The notes under the pieces: model-generated | The model's input: only the letters and a program-made list of their open reading frames with translations | What the model was told of the DNA's origin: nothing | The model's database searches: none | Shown: piece after piece, positions 16,700 to 25,182 of the stretch | Layout: each line of letters starts with the position of its first letter | Position numbering within the stretch: position 1 is the first letter of the stretch | Source of the DNA: Comamonas piscis | GTDB lineage: Bacteria > Pseudomonadota > Gammaproteobacteria > Burkholderiales > Burkholderiaceae_C | Direction of reading: 5' to 3' | NCBI RefSeq assembly: GCF_014109725.1 | Contig: NZ_CP058554.1 | Location: 1,984,001 to 2,048,000, forward strand | DNA: 64,000 nt | Made by a program: the position numbers and the translations under genes

Positions 16700-17188
16700 T
16701 CAGCGGCAGGGGCGGCTGGGGGTCAGCACATTGTCGCTGCCGCTGGCATTTTGGCGCGCGGCGGCTGCACATTCCTGCTGGTGGCGGCTCTCGCCAAAGC
16801 GGTTGCGGTCGCGTTCGTTGTTTTGGCGCTGGCGGTCCTGGGCCTGGCGCTCCAGTGCGCGGCGGCGGTCTTCGTCGCGGGCACGTTGGTCACGGTCGCG
16901 GTCCCGGTCACGGGCCTGGCGATCCCGGTCACGCTCGCGTTCGCGGGCCTCACGTTCACGGGCTGCGCGGTCGCGGTCCCGGTCACGTTCGCGGTAATAG
17001 CGGTCGTCGTTGTAGCGGTCTTGCACATAAATGGTTTGCGAAGGTTGCTGGTAGCCATAACCGCCGCCGCCATAGCTGCCGTAGCCGCCGTCACTGTAGT
17101 AGCCATCGCTGCCGGTGGCCACGCAGCCGGTGCTGAGCAGTGCGCTGACCGCCACGGTGGCGATACTGAGCAATTGACGATGATTCAT
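16700..17188 (-). CDS. Lipoprotein with long Arg-Asp/Arg-Glu repeat
   Basis: 162 residues. A lipoprotein signal (VSALLSTGC, Cys22) is followed by a Gly/Tyr stretch and IYVQDRYNDDRYY. About 70 residues of nearly pure alternating Arg and Asp/Glu follow (units RERDRDRDR, REREARERERDRDR), with a Cys-containing end (HQQECAAAARQN). The alternating charge predicts a long single helix or polyampholyte arm outside the inner membrane. ATG at 17188 is chosen because it starts the signal sequence. Function is unknown. Both lipoprotein genes open with the same MN/MR + TGC/GGC layout and share Gly/Tyr-rich starts, suggesting a related pair. Confidence 0.72.
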   Translation of the reverse strand: MNHRQLLSIATVAVSALLSTGCVATGSDGYYSDGGYGSYGGGGYGYQQPSQTIYVQDRYNDDRYYRERDRDRDRAAREREARERERDRDRQARDRDRDRDQRARDEDRRRALERQAQDRQRQNNERDRNRFGESRHQQECAAAARQNASGSDNVLTPSRPCR

Positions 17189-17717
17189 TTTGAGCCTCTC
17201 TCGTTGTGTTGTGGCAGGGATGGCTCTTGAGCCAGCCAACGCCATTCCCAATGCTAACCGTTACCTCGTTATCAGCGTATCCATGGGCCCCTCCATGTAA
17301 AGACGTTTTTCAACGCTGGGGGGTTGACCGCCGGGTCGCCGCGATGCAGTGTTTTTCCAATCTTTACAGAGCCTGCTGCGTCTTTTTCTGGAGACAGACT
17401 GCTAATTCGCGTCAGCAGAGGTACCAGATGGTTTCTATTGCTCAGGTCGTCCTCAAACTTTTTTGGGTCATTTGCTGCAATGCAGCAAAGGCAGGAATGC
17501 CCCGTGGCCCAGCGCTTATATGCTATTTCAAACCCACTGTGTCGCTATTTTTACAGGACTTGTCCTAATACCGTCGTAGGCCTAGCTAGATAAAAAATCA
17601 CTGTCACGCTATCGATTTCGGTAATGCATCCGTTCAGCTGCCCACATTACGAGTGGCGAGGTGGCAAAAACGGGTGCCGGTGGCGATCAACAGACGCTTT
17701 TGATGGAGTACGACGCA
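17189..17717. other. Intergenic region, 529 bp, no gene seen
   Basis: No credible reading frame. It must hold the divergent promoters of the lipoprotein gene and of the amino-acid receptor gene. A short inverted repeat AGGAC-TT-GTCCT lies at 17555-17566. Base composition becomes AT-richer from about 17500. No hairpin with a T run was noticed. Confidence 0.4.
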
Positions 17718-18848
17718 ATGGATAAAAGTATCAAGGCTGCAGTGGCCCTGGTGGTGGCCGGTATGGCCGTGGCTGCAAGCGCACAAGAGGTGGTGAAGAT
17801 CGGTACGATGAGTCCGCTGTCCGGTCCTCAGGCGCACTATGGCAAGGACAACGTCACGGGCGTGCGTTTTGCGGTGGAAGACCTGAACGCCCAAGGTGTC
17901 ACTATCGGCGGCAAGAAGATCAAGTTTGAAGTGGTCGCGGAAGACGATGCGGCTGACCCCAAGCAAGGCACCGCTGCAGCGCAAAAGCTCTGCGATGACA
18001 AGGTCGCTGCCGTTGCCGGTATTCTGAACTCGGGCGTGGCCATTCCCTCGTCCAAGATCTTCAACGACTGCGGCGTGCCCTTCATCACCGGCGCGGCCAC
18101 CAACCCTGAGCTGACCCGCCCTGGCTACCCCGGCGTGTTCCGCATCATCGCCAACGACAACGCGCTGGGCGCTGCGCTGGCCGGCTATGCGGCTGACACC
18201 TTGAAGCTGAAGAACGTGGCCGTGATCGACGACCGCACCGCCTACGGCCAAGGCCTGGCCAATGTGTTCAAGAAGGATGCGGGCGCCAAGGGCGTAAACA
18301 TCGTGGCTACCGAGTTTACGAACGACAAGGCCACCGACTTCATGGCCATCCTGACCTCCATCAAGGCCAAGAAGCCCGATGCAATCTTCTACGGCGGCAT
18401 GGATGCCCAAGCTGGCCCCATGCTGCGCCAGATGGTGCAACTGGGCATGACCAATGTGAAGTTCTTTGGTGGCGACGGCATCTGCACGGCCGAGCTGGCC
18501 AAGCTGGCCACCGGCACCAAGACCTTGGGCAACGTGATTTGCGCCGACGGCGGTGCATCGCTGGCCAAGATGCCCGGCGGCACGGAATGGAAGAAGCGCT
18601 ACGACGCCAAGAACCCTGGCGTGTTCCAGGTTTACAGCCCGTACTTCTATGACGCGACCATGCTGATCGTTGACGCGATGAAGCGTGCCGATTCCACCGA
18701 TCCCAAGAAGTACCTGCCTGAACTGCGCAAGTCCGAGTACAGCGGTGTGACGGCCAAGATTGCCTTCCAGGAAAACGGCGAGCTGAAAGTACCGCTCTAC
18801 ACCTTGAGCAACTACGTGGCTGGCAAGAAGACGCCTATCGGCGAGTAA
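17718..18848 (+). CDS. Branched-chain amino-acid ABC transporter substrate-binding protein (LivJ/LivK type)
   Basis: 376 residues with a signal peptide cut near VAASAQEV. The mature protein starts with VVKIGTMSPLSGPQAHYGKD, the typical type I periplasmic binding domain of Leu/Ile/Val receptors. AVAGILNSGVAIPSSKIF, FITGAATNPELTRPGYP and VAVIDDRTAYGQGLANVF follow the fold through both lobes. The ATG at 17718 has GGAG 9 bases upstream. Permease and ATPase genes are not nearby, so it either shares a distant LIV system or forms an extra receptor. It has its own terminator. Confidence 0.92.
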   Translation: MDKSIKAAVALVVAGMAVAASAQEVVKIGTMSPLSGPQAHYGKDNVTGVRFAVEDLNAQGVTIGGKKIKFEVVAEDDAADPKQGTAAAQKLCDDKVAAVAGILNSGVAIPSSKIFNDCGVPFITGAATNPELTRPGYPGVFRIIANDNALGAALAGYAADTLKLKNVAVIDDRTAYGQGLANVFKKDAGAKGVNIVATEFTNDKATDFMAILTSIKAKKPDAIFYGGMDAQAGPMLRQMVQLGMTNVKFFGGDGICTAELAKLATGTKTLGNVICADGGASLAKMPGGTEWKKRYDAKNPGVFQVYSPYFYDATMLIVDAMKRADSTDPKKYLPELRKSEYSGVTAKIAFQENGELKVPLYTLSNYVAGKKTPIGE

Positions 18849-18889
18849 ATTGCCTCCAGTGGTTGGCACGCAACTGCTGCCAGCCCCAC

Positions 18890-18924
18890 AGCCCGCTCAG
18901 GCATCACGCCTAGGCGGGCTTTTT
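18890..18924 (+). terminator. Intrinsic terminator after the amino-acid receptor gene
   Basis: AGCCCGC pairs with GCGGGCT and an inner AGGC with GCCT, giving a long stem, followed by TTTTT. Confidence 0.9.
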
Positions 18925-19099
18925 GCTGTCTGGACTGCGGTACTGCGCTGCAGGCTGGTGCAAGCAAGCCGGCGGCAAAACCAGTTTCCTGCGCATCAAA
19001 AACCAGGGTGACGGTGTTTGTATCGCAGCCGCTCTACAATCGGCCGGCGAGCTGCAGCAGGCTTAGGCTTCCAAAGCCAGGCCGGCAGCAGTTCAGCGT

Positions 19100-19253
19100 T
19101 ATTCTCAGGGCGGGGTGCAATTCCCCACCGGCGGTATCTGGTCCTTGGTAGGCCAGCAGCCCGCGAGCGCTTGCAAGGTCTACGGCCGCGCAAGGTCAGC
19201 AGATCTGGTGCGATGCCAGAGCCGACGGTCACAGTCCGGATGAAAGAGAATCG
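19100..19253 (+). ncRNA. FMN riboswitch (RFN element)
   Basis: The conserved RFN pieces appear in order: TTCTCAGGGCGGGGTGCAA at the 5' side, TTCCCCACCGGCGGTATC, GCCAGCAGCCCGCGAGCGC, CAGATCTGGTGCGATGCCAG, GCCGACGGTCACAGTCCGGA and GATGAAAGAGAAT closing the first stem. It lies 95 bases upstream of the ribH-type gene and is expected to switch off that gene when FMN is plentiful. The expression platform is not clear. No T-run hairpin is seen before the ATG, so control of translation is more likely than termination. Confidence 0.93.
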
Positions 19254-19347
19254 CGCACGCCTTTTGTTGCAGCACTGCGCTTTGGCGCGGCGTTGTGCCA
19301 CGGGCTTGCGCGCGCCCTGATTCAGGTCATTGAAGGACAGTAGAACC

Positions 19348-19869
19348 ATGAATCAGCATTCCAGTATTTCTTACTCCATCAGCAAAGCCTCGCGCCTGGC
19401 GATTGTCAGCGCGCAATGGCATTCGGACATCGTCCACCAGGCCCGCGATGCGGCCTTGGCCGAGCTGGCCCAACAAGGCTGGCGGGCGGACCAGGTCGAC
19501 CTCTACGATGTGCCGGGCGCCTTCGAGATCCCCTTGCTGCTCAAGCGCCTGGCGCAAAGCGGCCAGTATGCGGGCTTGATGGCCTGCGGCCTGGTGGTCA
19601 ACGGCGGCATCTACCGCCATGAGTTTGTGACCACCGCCGTGATCGACGGCCTGATGCAGGTGCAGCTGGACACCGGCGTGCCGGTTTTCTCGGCCGTGCT
19701 GACCCCCCGCGACTTCCATGACTCGCAAGAGCACCATGACTTCTTCCACCAGCATTTTGTGAAGAAGGGCGCCGAGTTGGCCCGCGCCTGCGCCACGACG
19801 GTGCAACTGCACCGCAAGCTGGAGGCCCAGCAATTGCAGCAGCTGCAGCCGCAAACCTTGGCCGCCTGA
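19348..19869 (+). CDS. ribH: 6,7-Dimethyl-8-ribityllumazine synthase, RibH2 type
   Basis: A 173-residue riboflavin enzyme condensing ribitylaminouracil with dihydroxybutanone phosphate. RLAIVSAQWHSDIV, DLYDVPGAFEIPLLLKRLA and CGLVVNGGIYRHEFVTTAVI give the lumazine synthase fold, and the His in YRHEF is the catalytic position. The segment GGIYRHEF and the end VLTPRDFHDSQEHHDFF resemble RibH2 of Brucella-type organisms rather than the classical icosahedral enzyme. AAGGA (19333-19337) lies 10 bases before the ATG at 19348. It stands alone behind an FMN riboswitch, apart from other rib genes, so a second copy in the main rib operon is expected elsewhere. Confidence 0.9.
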   Translation: MNQHSSISYSISKASRLAIVSAQWHSDIVHQARDAALAELAQQGWRADQVDLYDVPGAFEIPLLLKRLAQSGQYAGLMACGLVVNGGIYRHEFVTTAVIDGLMQVQLDTGVPVFSAVLTPRDFHDSQEHHDFFHQHFVKKGAELARACATTVQLHRKLEAQQLQQLQPQTLAA

Positions 19870-19942
19870 GGCGCCCCCATTTCTGATAAAAGGGTTTTCC
19901 CTGAGTATCACAGGCTGGTAAGCATTTTTTGGCACACTGGCG

Positions 19943-19976
19943 AGCCGCTCTCCGCTTTGGAGCAGCGGCTTTTTTA
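19943..19976 (+). terminator. Terminator or attenuator abutting the sotB-type start codon
   Basis: AGCCGCTCTCC (19943-19953) pairs with GGAGCAGCGGCT (19959-19970, one bulged base) and a T run follows. The T run ends only about five bases before the next ATG (19982). It probably ends the ribH transcript, but its position leaves no room for a ribosome site for the next gene, so an attenuator role is possible. Confidence 0.8.
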
Positions 19977-19981
19977 TTGCA

Positions 19982-21196
19982 ATGACCGACTCTGCACCTT
20001 TAACCCGCCGCCAGGCCTGGCTCGGCGTCATCGCCCTGGCCATGGGCGCCTTTGTTTTCAATACGACTGAGTTCGTGCCGGTGGGCCTGCTCAGCGACAT
20101 CGGTGGCAGCTTTGGCATGACCACCGAGCAGGTCGGTCTGATGCTGACCATCTATGCCTGGATCGTGGCGCTGACCTCGCTGCCCTGCATGCTGATGACC
20201 AAGAACGTTGAGCGCCGCAAGCTGCTGATGGGGGTGTTCGCGTTGTTCATCCTGAGCCATGGCTTGTCGGCCGTGGCCTGGAACTACCCCACCTTGCTGA
20301 TCAGCCGCATGGGCATTGCGCTGGCGCATGCGGTGTTCTGGTCGATCACCGCATCCTTGGCGGTGCGCATTGCGCCGCAAGACAAGCGCACGCAGGCGCT
20401 GGGCCTGCTGGCCACCGGCACCACCTTGGCGATGGTGCTGGGCGTGCCTCTGGGCCGTATGGTGGGCGAGGCACTGGGCTGGCGCACCACCTTTGGCATC
20501 ATCGGTGTGGTGGCCTTGGGCGTGATGCTGGTGCTGTGGCGCCTGCTGCCTTTGTTGCCCAGCGAGAATGCCGGCTCGTTGAGCAGCATTCCGATGCTGT
20601 TCAAGCGCCCGGCACTGTCTGCTACTTATGCCTTGCTGATCCTGATGGTGACCGCGCAGTTCACCGTCTACAGCTATATCGAGCCATTGATCCAGCGTGA
20701 GGCCGGGCTGAACAACCAGGTCACCACCTGGGTGCTGCTGCTCTACGGCGGCATGGGCATTGTGGGCAGCATTCTTTTCAGCAGCTATGGCATGCGCTGG
20801 CCGCGCGGCTTTTTGCTGAGCGCCATGGCGGTGCTGACGGCCTGCCTGTGGCTGCTGCTGCCCAGCACGCGCTGGCCGCCTGCACTGTACCTCGTCTGTG
20901 CCGTGTGGGGCGTGGTCATGCTCTGCATGGTCCTGCCGCTGCAAGCCAAGGTGCTGCGCCTGGCATCGGATGCCACCGATGTGGGTATGTCGCTGTTCTC
21001 GGGTATCTTCAATATCGGCATTGGCGCCGGCGCCTTGCTGGGCAGCCAGATTGGCATGCATGCCGGTCTGCAGTACCTCGGCCCGGTCGGAGGAAGCATT
21101 GCGCTGGTGGGGGTGCTGTGGTGCGCCTACGCCGGTTGGCAATGGCGCAGCAGCTTTGCGCCCGCGGGGGTGGAAGCGCGGATTGTGCCGCACTGA
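19982..21196 (+). CDS. SotB-like major facilitator exporter
   Basis: A 404-residue, 12-helix MFS protein. The beginning, GVIALAMGAFVFNTTEFVPVGLLSDI, and YAWIVALTSLPCMLMTKN match the sugar efflux transporter SotB/DHA1 group; LGVPLGRMVGEALGWRTTFG is the motif C region. SotB exports arabinose/IPTG-like sugars in E. coli; the substrate here is unknown. The start at 19982 fits family length, but no Shine-Dalgarno is visible because a terminator hairpin ends just before it. Translation may start leaderless or from a promoter inside the hairpin. Position after ribH suggests, but does not prove, a link to flavin or pentose metabolism. Confidence 0.83.
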   Translation: MTDSAPLTRRQAWLGVIALAMGAFVFNTTEFVPVGLLSDIGGSFGMTTEQVGLMLTIYAWIVALTSLPCMLMTKNVERRKLLMGVFALFILSHGLSAVAWNYPTLLISRMGIALAHAVFWSITASLAVRIAPQDKRTQALGLLATGTTLAMVLGVPLGRMVGEALGWRTTFGIIGVVALGVMLVLWRLLPLLPSENAGSLSSIPMLFKRPALSATYALLILMVTAQFTVYSYIEPLIQREAGLNNQVTTWVLLLYGGMGIVGSILFSSYGMRWPRGFLLSAMAVLTACLWLLLPSTRWPPALYLVCAVWGVVMLCMVLPLQAKVLRLASDATDVGMSLFSGIFNIGIGAGALLGSQIGMHAGLQYLGPVGGSIALVGVLWCAYAGWQWRSSFAPAGVEARIVPH

Positions 21197-21215
21197 TCTG
21201 CACGCTTGATCCATC

Positions 21216-21249
21216 TGCCCGGCACCGCCTCTGTGCCGGGCATTTTTTT
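21216..21249 (+). terminator. Intrinsic terminator after the SotB-type gene
   Basis: TGCCCGGCAC pairs with GTGCCGGGCA across CGCCTCT, then seven T. The convergent PepSY gene ends 3 bases further on. Confidence 0.9.
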
Positions 21250-21251
21250 GC

Positions 21252-22664
21252 CTACCGTTGCGCGGGTTGGGGCGATGGGCGCAGGTAGATCCAGGCATCC
21301 AGCGCCAGCAGCGCCAACAGGCTGCAGCCCAGTACCGGCAGCAGCCAACCCAAGGCGGCGGCTGCCAGCAACAAGGCCAGCGCCGCGGCGCGTGGCAGCT
21401 GGCGCCATTGGTGGATCAAGGTCAGCTGGCGATGCAGCCACTCACGGCGGCGGCCCGAGCGCTTGCGCCATTGCAGCCAGCCGGTGACCGCCATCGCCAC
21501 AATGCCCGCGCCCAGCAGCACCAGCACCACCTGGTTCAGAACGCCCCAGCTGCCCATGTGCAAATCAATGCCCCAGCGCGTCAGCTTGGAGGCCAATGGG
21601 TAGTCGCTGAAGCGGTTGTGGTGCAGCACCTGGCCGTTGGCCAGGTCAATGGCCAGCGCATCCACTTCGGTGGGCCAGGAGCGGTTGATTTCGGTCACCG
21701 TCCAGGCCTTGCCCGCGGCAGCGGGTGGCCGGATCTCCAGCTTGCTGGATGCCAGGCCATGCTGGCGGGCGAGTGCCAGGGCGGTGTCAAAGTCTTGCGG
21801 CATGGGGGCCATACCCGCCATATTTGCCATACCGGGCATGGCCATGGGTGTGGCCTGGTGCTCTGCATGGTCCGCATGCGGATCGGCTGGGTGGTGGTGG
21901 GTGTGTGCGCCAGCGTTGTTCACGCTCAAGTCGGTATTCAACCTTGGCGTTTGCCAGCCCATGTGCTGCAGCGCCTGGCCAAAATGGCGACCGGCCCAGC
22001 GCGACCAGGTCAGGCCCGTGCCGGATAGAAACAGCAGACCGACCAGCAGCCACAGGCCCAGCCCATGGTGCCAACGGCGCAGCGGCGGTAGCGTGGCCTT
22101 GTTGCCACCAGCGCGCTGCGGGCGTGACAACCACCACAGGGCCACACCGCCCAAGCCCGCCACCCACAGCCAGGATGCAGCCAGCTCGCTGTAGGTACGG
22201 CCCCAGTCGCCCATCAGCAATTGGCGGTGCAGCAGATCGAGCTGTTTGCGCAGCGGCAGCACGCCGCTGGTGCCATAGACCGTCAGGTCGCCCTGCAGCG
22301 CCAAGCTGCTGGGGTTCACAAAGAGGCTGCGGTACTCGGAAGGGCCCAGCGCCGTATCGGCCACCATCACGCGGGTGGTGCTGCGTGTATCGGGGGCCGG
22401 GCGCACGGCGACCACGACTGCCGGAGTCGGCAAGGACTGCAAGGCTACTTGTACCTGGGCCGACAACGGCTGGGCCTGGGTGCCCGGCGCTGAATCGGCC
22501 TGCAGTGCGCTGCGGTAGAGCTGGCTTTCCAGCTGCGGCGTCAGCGCATACAGCAGGCCGGTGGCGGCTGCCACTACGATGAAGGGCGCGACCAGCAGGC
22601 CGATGTAGAGATGCAGCCTGCGGATCAGCAGCTGCCAGGTGGTGCGAGAAGAGGGAGACATCAA
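21252..22664 (-). CDS. PepSY-associated membrane protein with His/Met-rich segment
   Basis: 470 residues. The first helix (RRLHLYIGLLVAPFIVVAAA) and the paired PepSY domains with further helices near residues 160-180, 200-220 and 395-455 define the PepSY_TM family, proteins linked to iron or metal reduction at the inner membrane. Between helices lies an unusual stretch: a His cluster at residues 254-269 (HTHHHPADPHADHAEH) and a Met cluster at 274-288 (PMAMPGMANMAGMAPM), which look like copper- or other soft-metal-binding sites. It starts 9 bases after the phnE-type permease stop on the same strand, so it is probably the last gene of that transporter operon. Confidence 0.82.
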   Translation of the reverse strand: MMSPSSRTTWQLLIRRLHLYIGLLVAPFIVVAAATGLLYALTPQLESQLYRSALQADSAPGTQAQPLSAQVQVALQSLPTPAVVVAVRPAPDTRSTTRVMVADTALGPSEYRSLFVNPSSLALQGDLTVYGTSGVLPLRKQLDLLHRQLLMGDWGRTYSELAASWLWVAGLGGVALWWLSRPQRAGGNKATLPPLRRWHHGLGLWLLVGLLFLSGTGLTWSRWAGRHFGQALQHMGWQTPRLNTDLSVNNAGAHTHHHPADPHADHAEHQATPMAMPGMANMAGMAPMPQDFDTALALARQHGLASSKLEIRPPAAAGKAWTVTEINRSWPTEVDALAIDLANGQVLHHNRFSDYPLASKLTRWGIDLHMGSWGVLNQVVLVLLGAGIVAMAVTGWLQWRKRSGRRREWLHRQLTLIHQWRQLPRAAALALLLAAAALGWLLPVLGCSLLALLALDAWIYLRPSPQPAQR

Positions 22665-22673
22665 GGATCGTGG

Positions 22674-24248
22674 TTATCGCATCGCGCGGCGCAGCGCGGC
22701 ACTGCTCCAGTCCACCGCCATGCTCAGCAGCAGCATGGCGATGATGACCGTGCTGGCCTGCGCATAGTGGAACAGGGAGAGCTCGAAATACAGCAGCTGG
22801 CCCAGGCCGCCAGCGCCGACAAAGCCGAGGATGGCCGCCATGCGGATGTTCATCTCCCAGCGGTACAAGGTGTAGGCCAGCAACTGCGGCGCGGCCGCTG
22901 GCAGGGTGCCGTAGCAAAAGGCCAGCAGGCGGCTGCTGCCGGCTAGGCGCAGCGCCCGGGCAGGGGCGGCAGGCGCGTTTTGCAAGGCCTCGGCATAGAG
23001 CCGGCCCAGCACCCCTGCGGTGTGCAAGCCCAATGCCAGCGCCCCTGCAAACGGCCCCAGGCCCACGGCCAGCACGGTGATCGTCGCCCAGACCAGCTCG
23101 GGCACCGAGCGCAGCAGGTTGAGCAGCGCGTTCCAAGGCGTGCGCCAGCGCGGCAAGGCCAGCAGCAGTCCGCCAGCCGCCGCCAACAAGGTGCCGATGA
23201 TGGAGATAGCCAAGGTCTCCCACACGCCCTGGGCCACCTTGCGTAGCCAGGCGGCGCTCAGATCGGGTGAGAAAAAGCCGGCCACAAAGCTGCCCATGGA
23301 TTGCAGCGCATCGCGGCTGAACAAAGCGGACCAGTCGATACCGAGCAAGCCGAAGCTGGCCCAGAGGCCGATGCCGCCCAGCACCAGCAAGGCCGCGCTG
23401 CGCCAGCCAAAGGGCAGCGCACGGGCTGCTGGCGGTGTATCCAGCGCGCGGCGCAGCCACCAGGACAGCAGATCGGCCAGCGCCACCAGCAGCATAAAGG
23501 CCAGCAAGATGCTGGCAACTTCGCCGCCGTTGAGCATCTTCATGGCCTGGTCCATCAGCTGGCCCAGGCCACCGGCGCCGACAAAGCCCATCACCACCGA
23601 GGCGCGGATCGCGCATTCCCAGCGGTAGACGCTGTACGAGGTGAGCTCGCGCGCCGCCTGCGGCAAGCTGCCGTAGAGCAAGGCCTGCAAACGGCCTGCA
23701 CCGCTGGCGCGCAAGGCGCGGGCAGGGGCCGGGTCGGTGGATTCCAGAATCTCGGCATAGACCTTCGCCAGCATGCCGCCATAGGTGAGGCCAAGCGCCA
23801 GCACGCCCGCGGCGGGGCCCAGGCCAAACACCCGCACAAACACCAGCGCCCAGACCAGCTCGGGCACGCCGCGCAAGATGGTCAATACGGCCCGGGTTAT
23901 GGGGTTGAGGCTGACTTTCTCTCTCGCAGCGCCGCTGGCCAGGTAGGACAGCGGCAGCGCCAGCAGCAGCGCCAGCGCCATGCCGGCGGTGGCAATGGCC
24001 AGGGTCTCCAGGCTGGCCTGGCCCAGGTAGGCCAGAAACTCCTGGCTGCTCTCGGGCGGCAGAAACTGGGCCAGAAAGCCACCGACCACTTTGAGGTTGT
24101 TGCTGTCAAAAAACGGCGCCAGCGAGAAGCCCGAGGTCTGCAGCATCGGCCATAGCACGACCAACGCCAGCAGCAGCGCGATGAGCCGGCCACGGGCAGC
24201 CGGGTCGCGGCGCTCTGTGCCTACCGGGGTGGCGGGCATCAGCGGCAT
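22674..24248 (-). CDS. phnE: Double-length PhnE-type ABC permease
   Basis: 524 residues carrying two complete permease domains in tandem. The first (about residues 70-260) has RGVPELVWALVFVRVFGLGP and VYRWECAIRASVVMGFVGAG. The second (about 330-515) repeats these as RSVPELVWATITVLAVGLGP and LYRWEMNIRMAAILGFVGAG. Single-domain PhnE normally forms a dimer, so this fusion could be the whole membrane channel. The ATG overlaps the end of phnC by 10 bases. The substrate could be phosphonate, phosphite or an oxyanion such as selenate, as the binding protein is of that broad family. Confidence 0.88.
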   Translation of the reverse strand: MPLMPATPVGTERRDPAARGRLIALLLALVVLWPMLQTSGFSLAPFFDSNNLKVVGGFLAQFLPPESSQEFLAYLGQASLETLAIATAGMALALLLALPLSYLASGAAREKVSLNPITRAVLTILRGVPELVWALVFVRVFGLGPAAGVLALGLTYGGMLAKVYAEILESTDPAPARALRASGAGRLQALLYGSLPQAARELTSYSVYRWECAIRASVVMGFVGAGGLGQLMDQAMKMLNGGEVASILLAFMLLVALADLLSWWLRRALDTPPAARALPFGWRSAALLVLGGIGLWASFGLLGIDWSALFSRDALQSMGSFVAGFFSPDLSAAWLRKVAQGVWETLAISIIGTLLAAAGGLLLALPRWRTPWNALLNLLRSVPELVWATITVLAVGLGPFAGALALGLHTAGVLGRLYAEALQNAPAAPARALRLAGSSRLLAFCYGTLPAAAPQLLAYTLYRWEMNIRMAAILGFVGAGGLGQLLYFELSLFHYAQASTVIIAMLLLSMAVDWSSAALRRAMR

Positions 24249-25087
24249 GTGATCACTTCGGCCGAGGCGCCGGCTGCCACCTCTGGCGCAGCGCTGGCCA
24301 TGCTGCCCAAGGTCGGCAGTGCGGCCGCGCTGCCATCGGCATGGGCGTACAAGGCCTGCAGCTGCGCCTGGCTCACTTGCGCGGCAGGCAGGTCAAAGGC
24401 TATCCGGCCATCGCGGATGCCGACAATGCGCGCAAAGCAGCTCAGGGCCAGGTCCACCGCATGCAGGCTGGCCACCAAGGTGGCCTGGCGCGCGGCGGCC
24501 TCTTGCACCAGCAACTGCACGGTGGCCAGCGACAGCGCAGGGTCCAGCGCGGAGACCGGCTCATCGGCCAGAATCAGCCGGGCCTGCTGGTACAGCACCC
24601 GGGCAATGCCCACGCGCTGCAGCTGGCCGCCAGAGAGCTGGTCGCAGCGCGCAAAGAGCTTGTCCTCCAGCTGCACGCGGGCCAGCGCCTCGCGGGCGCC
24701 GGCAATGTCTTGCGGGTAGGCCAGGGATGCCAGTGCCTTCCACAGCGGCCACTGACCCAGGCGGCCCGCCAGCACGGCGGTGACCACCCGCTGGCGCAGC
24801 GCAATCGGCGCGCTTTGGTGTACGGTGCCGATGCGGCTGCGCAGCGCTTTGAGCTGGCGCGCGGAGGGAGTGGCGGGCGCCGTTGGCAGGGCCTGGCCCA
24901 GCACCTGCATGCGGCCCTTGCTGGGCAGATGGGCCGTGCCGATCACCGTCAGCAGCGAGGTCTTGCCGCCGCCCGAGGGGCCTATCAGCGCAATGCTATC
25001 GCCCTGCGCGGCAGACAGCCGAATGCCCGACAGCGCGACAAAACCATTGGCGTGGGTGAGTCCCACATCGTCAAGCACAAAGCTCAT
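24239..25087 (-). CDS. phnC: PhnC-type ABC transporter ATPase
   Basis: About 282 residues. Walker A is GPSGGGKT (residues 36-43). The signature is LSGGQLQRV, Walker B is LILADEPV, and the H-loop is SLHAVD. RIGTVHQSAPIALRQRVVTA is the PhnC-like Q-loop region. The ATG at 25087 begins the ABC domain directly; earlier in-frame starts add residues not seen in the family. The C-terminal 45 residues are alanine-rich and dispensable-looking. It lies between phnD (95 bases upstream) and phnE (overlap), giving the binding protein-ATPase-permease order of phosphonate-type importers. Confidence 0.88.
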   Translation of the reverse strand: MSFVLDDVGLTHANGFVALSGIRLSAAQGDSIALIGPSGGGKTSLLTVIGTAHLPSKGRMQVLGQALPTAPATPSARQLKALRSRIGTVHQSAPIALRQRVVTAVLAGRLGQWPLWKALASLAYPQDIAGAREALARVQLEDKLFARCDQLSGGQLQRVGIARVLYQQARLILADEPVSALDPALSLATVQLLVQEAAARQATLVASLHAVDLALSCFARIVGIRDGRIAFDLPAAQVSQAQLQALYAHADGSAAALPTLGSMASAAPEVAAGASAEVITCR

Positions 25088-25182
25088 GGATCCAACCGTA
25101 GAAAACAGGACAAGCATGGCGCTGGCCGGCCCACGGCGAACGGCGCGTTGCGCCATCAGCCGGGCCAGTGTCAGGCGGCCAC

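Noticed and set aside
16700..17000. Short repeats that could be mistaken for a CRISPR or satellite array
   Set aside because: They are codon repeats of Arg-Asp/Arg-Glu in a lipoprotein gene; no spacers of regular size and no cas genes.
17555..17566. AGGAC-TT-GTCCT inverted repeat
   Set aside because: Short, no adjacent promoter found, and such dyads arise often by chance in this composition.
17634..18869. A 411-codon minus-strand frame
   Set aside because: Antisense shadow of the amino-acid receptor gene, with no signal or family pattern.
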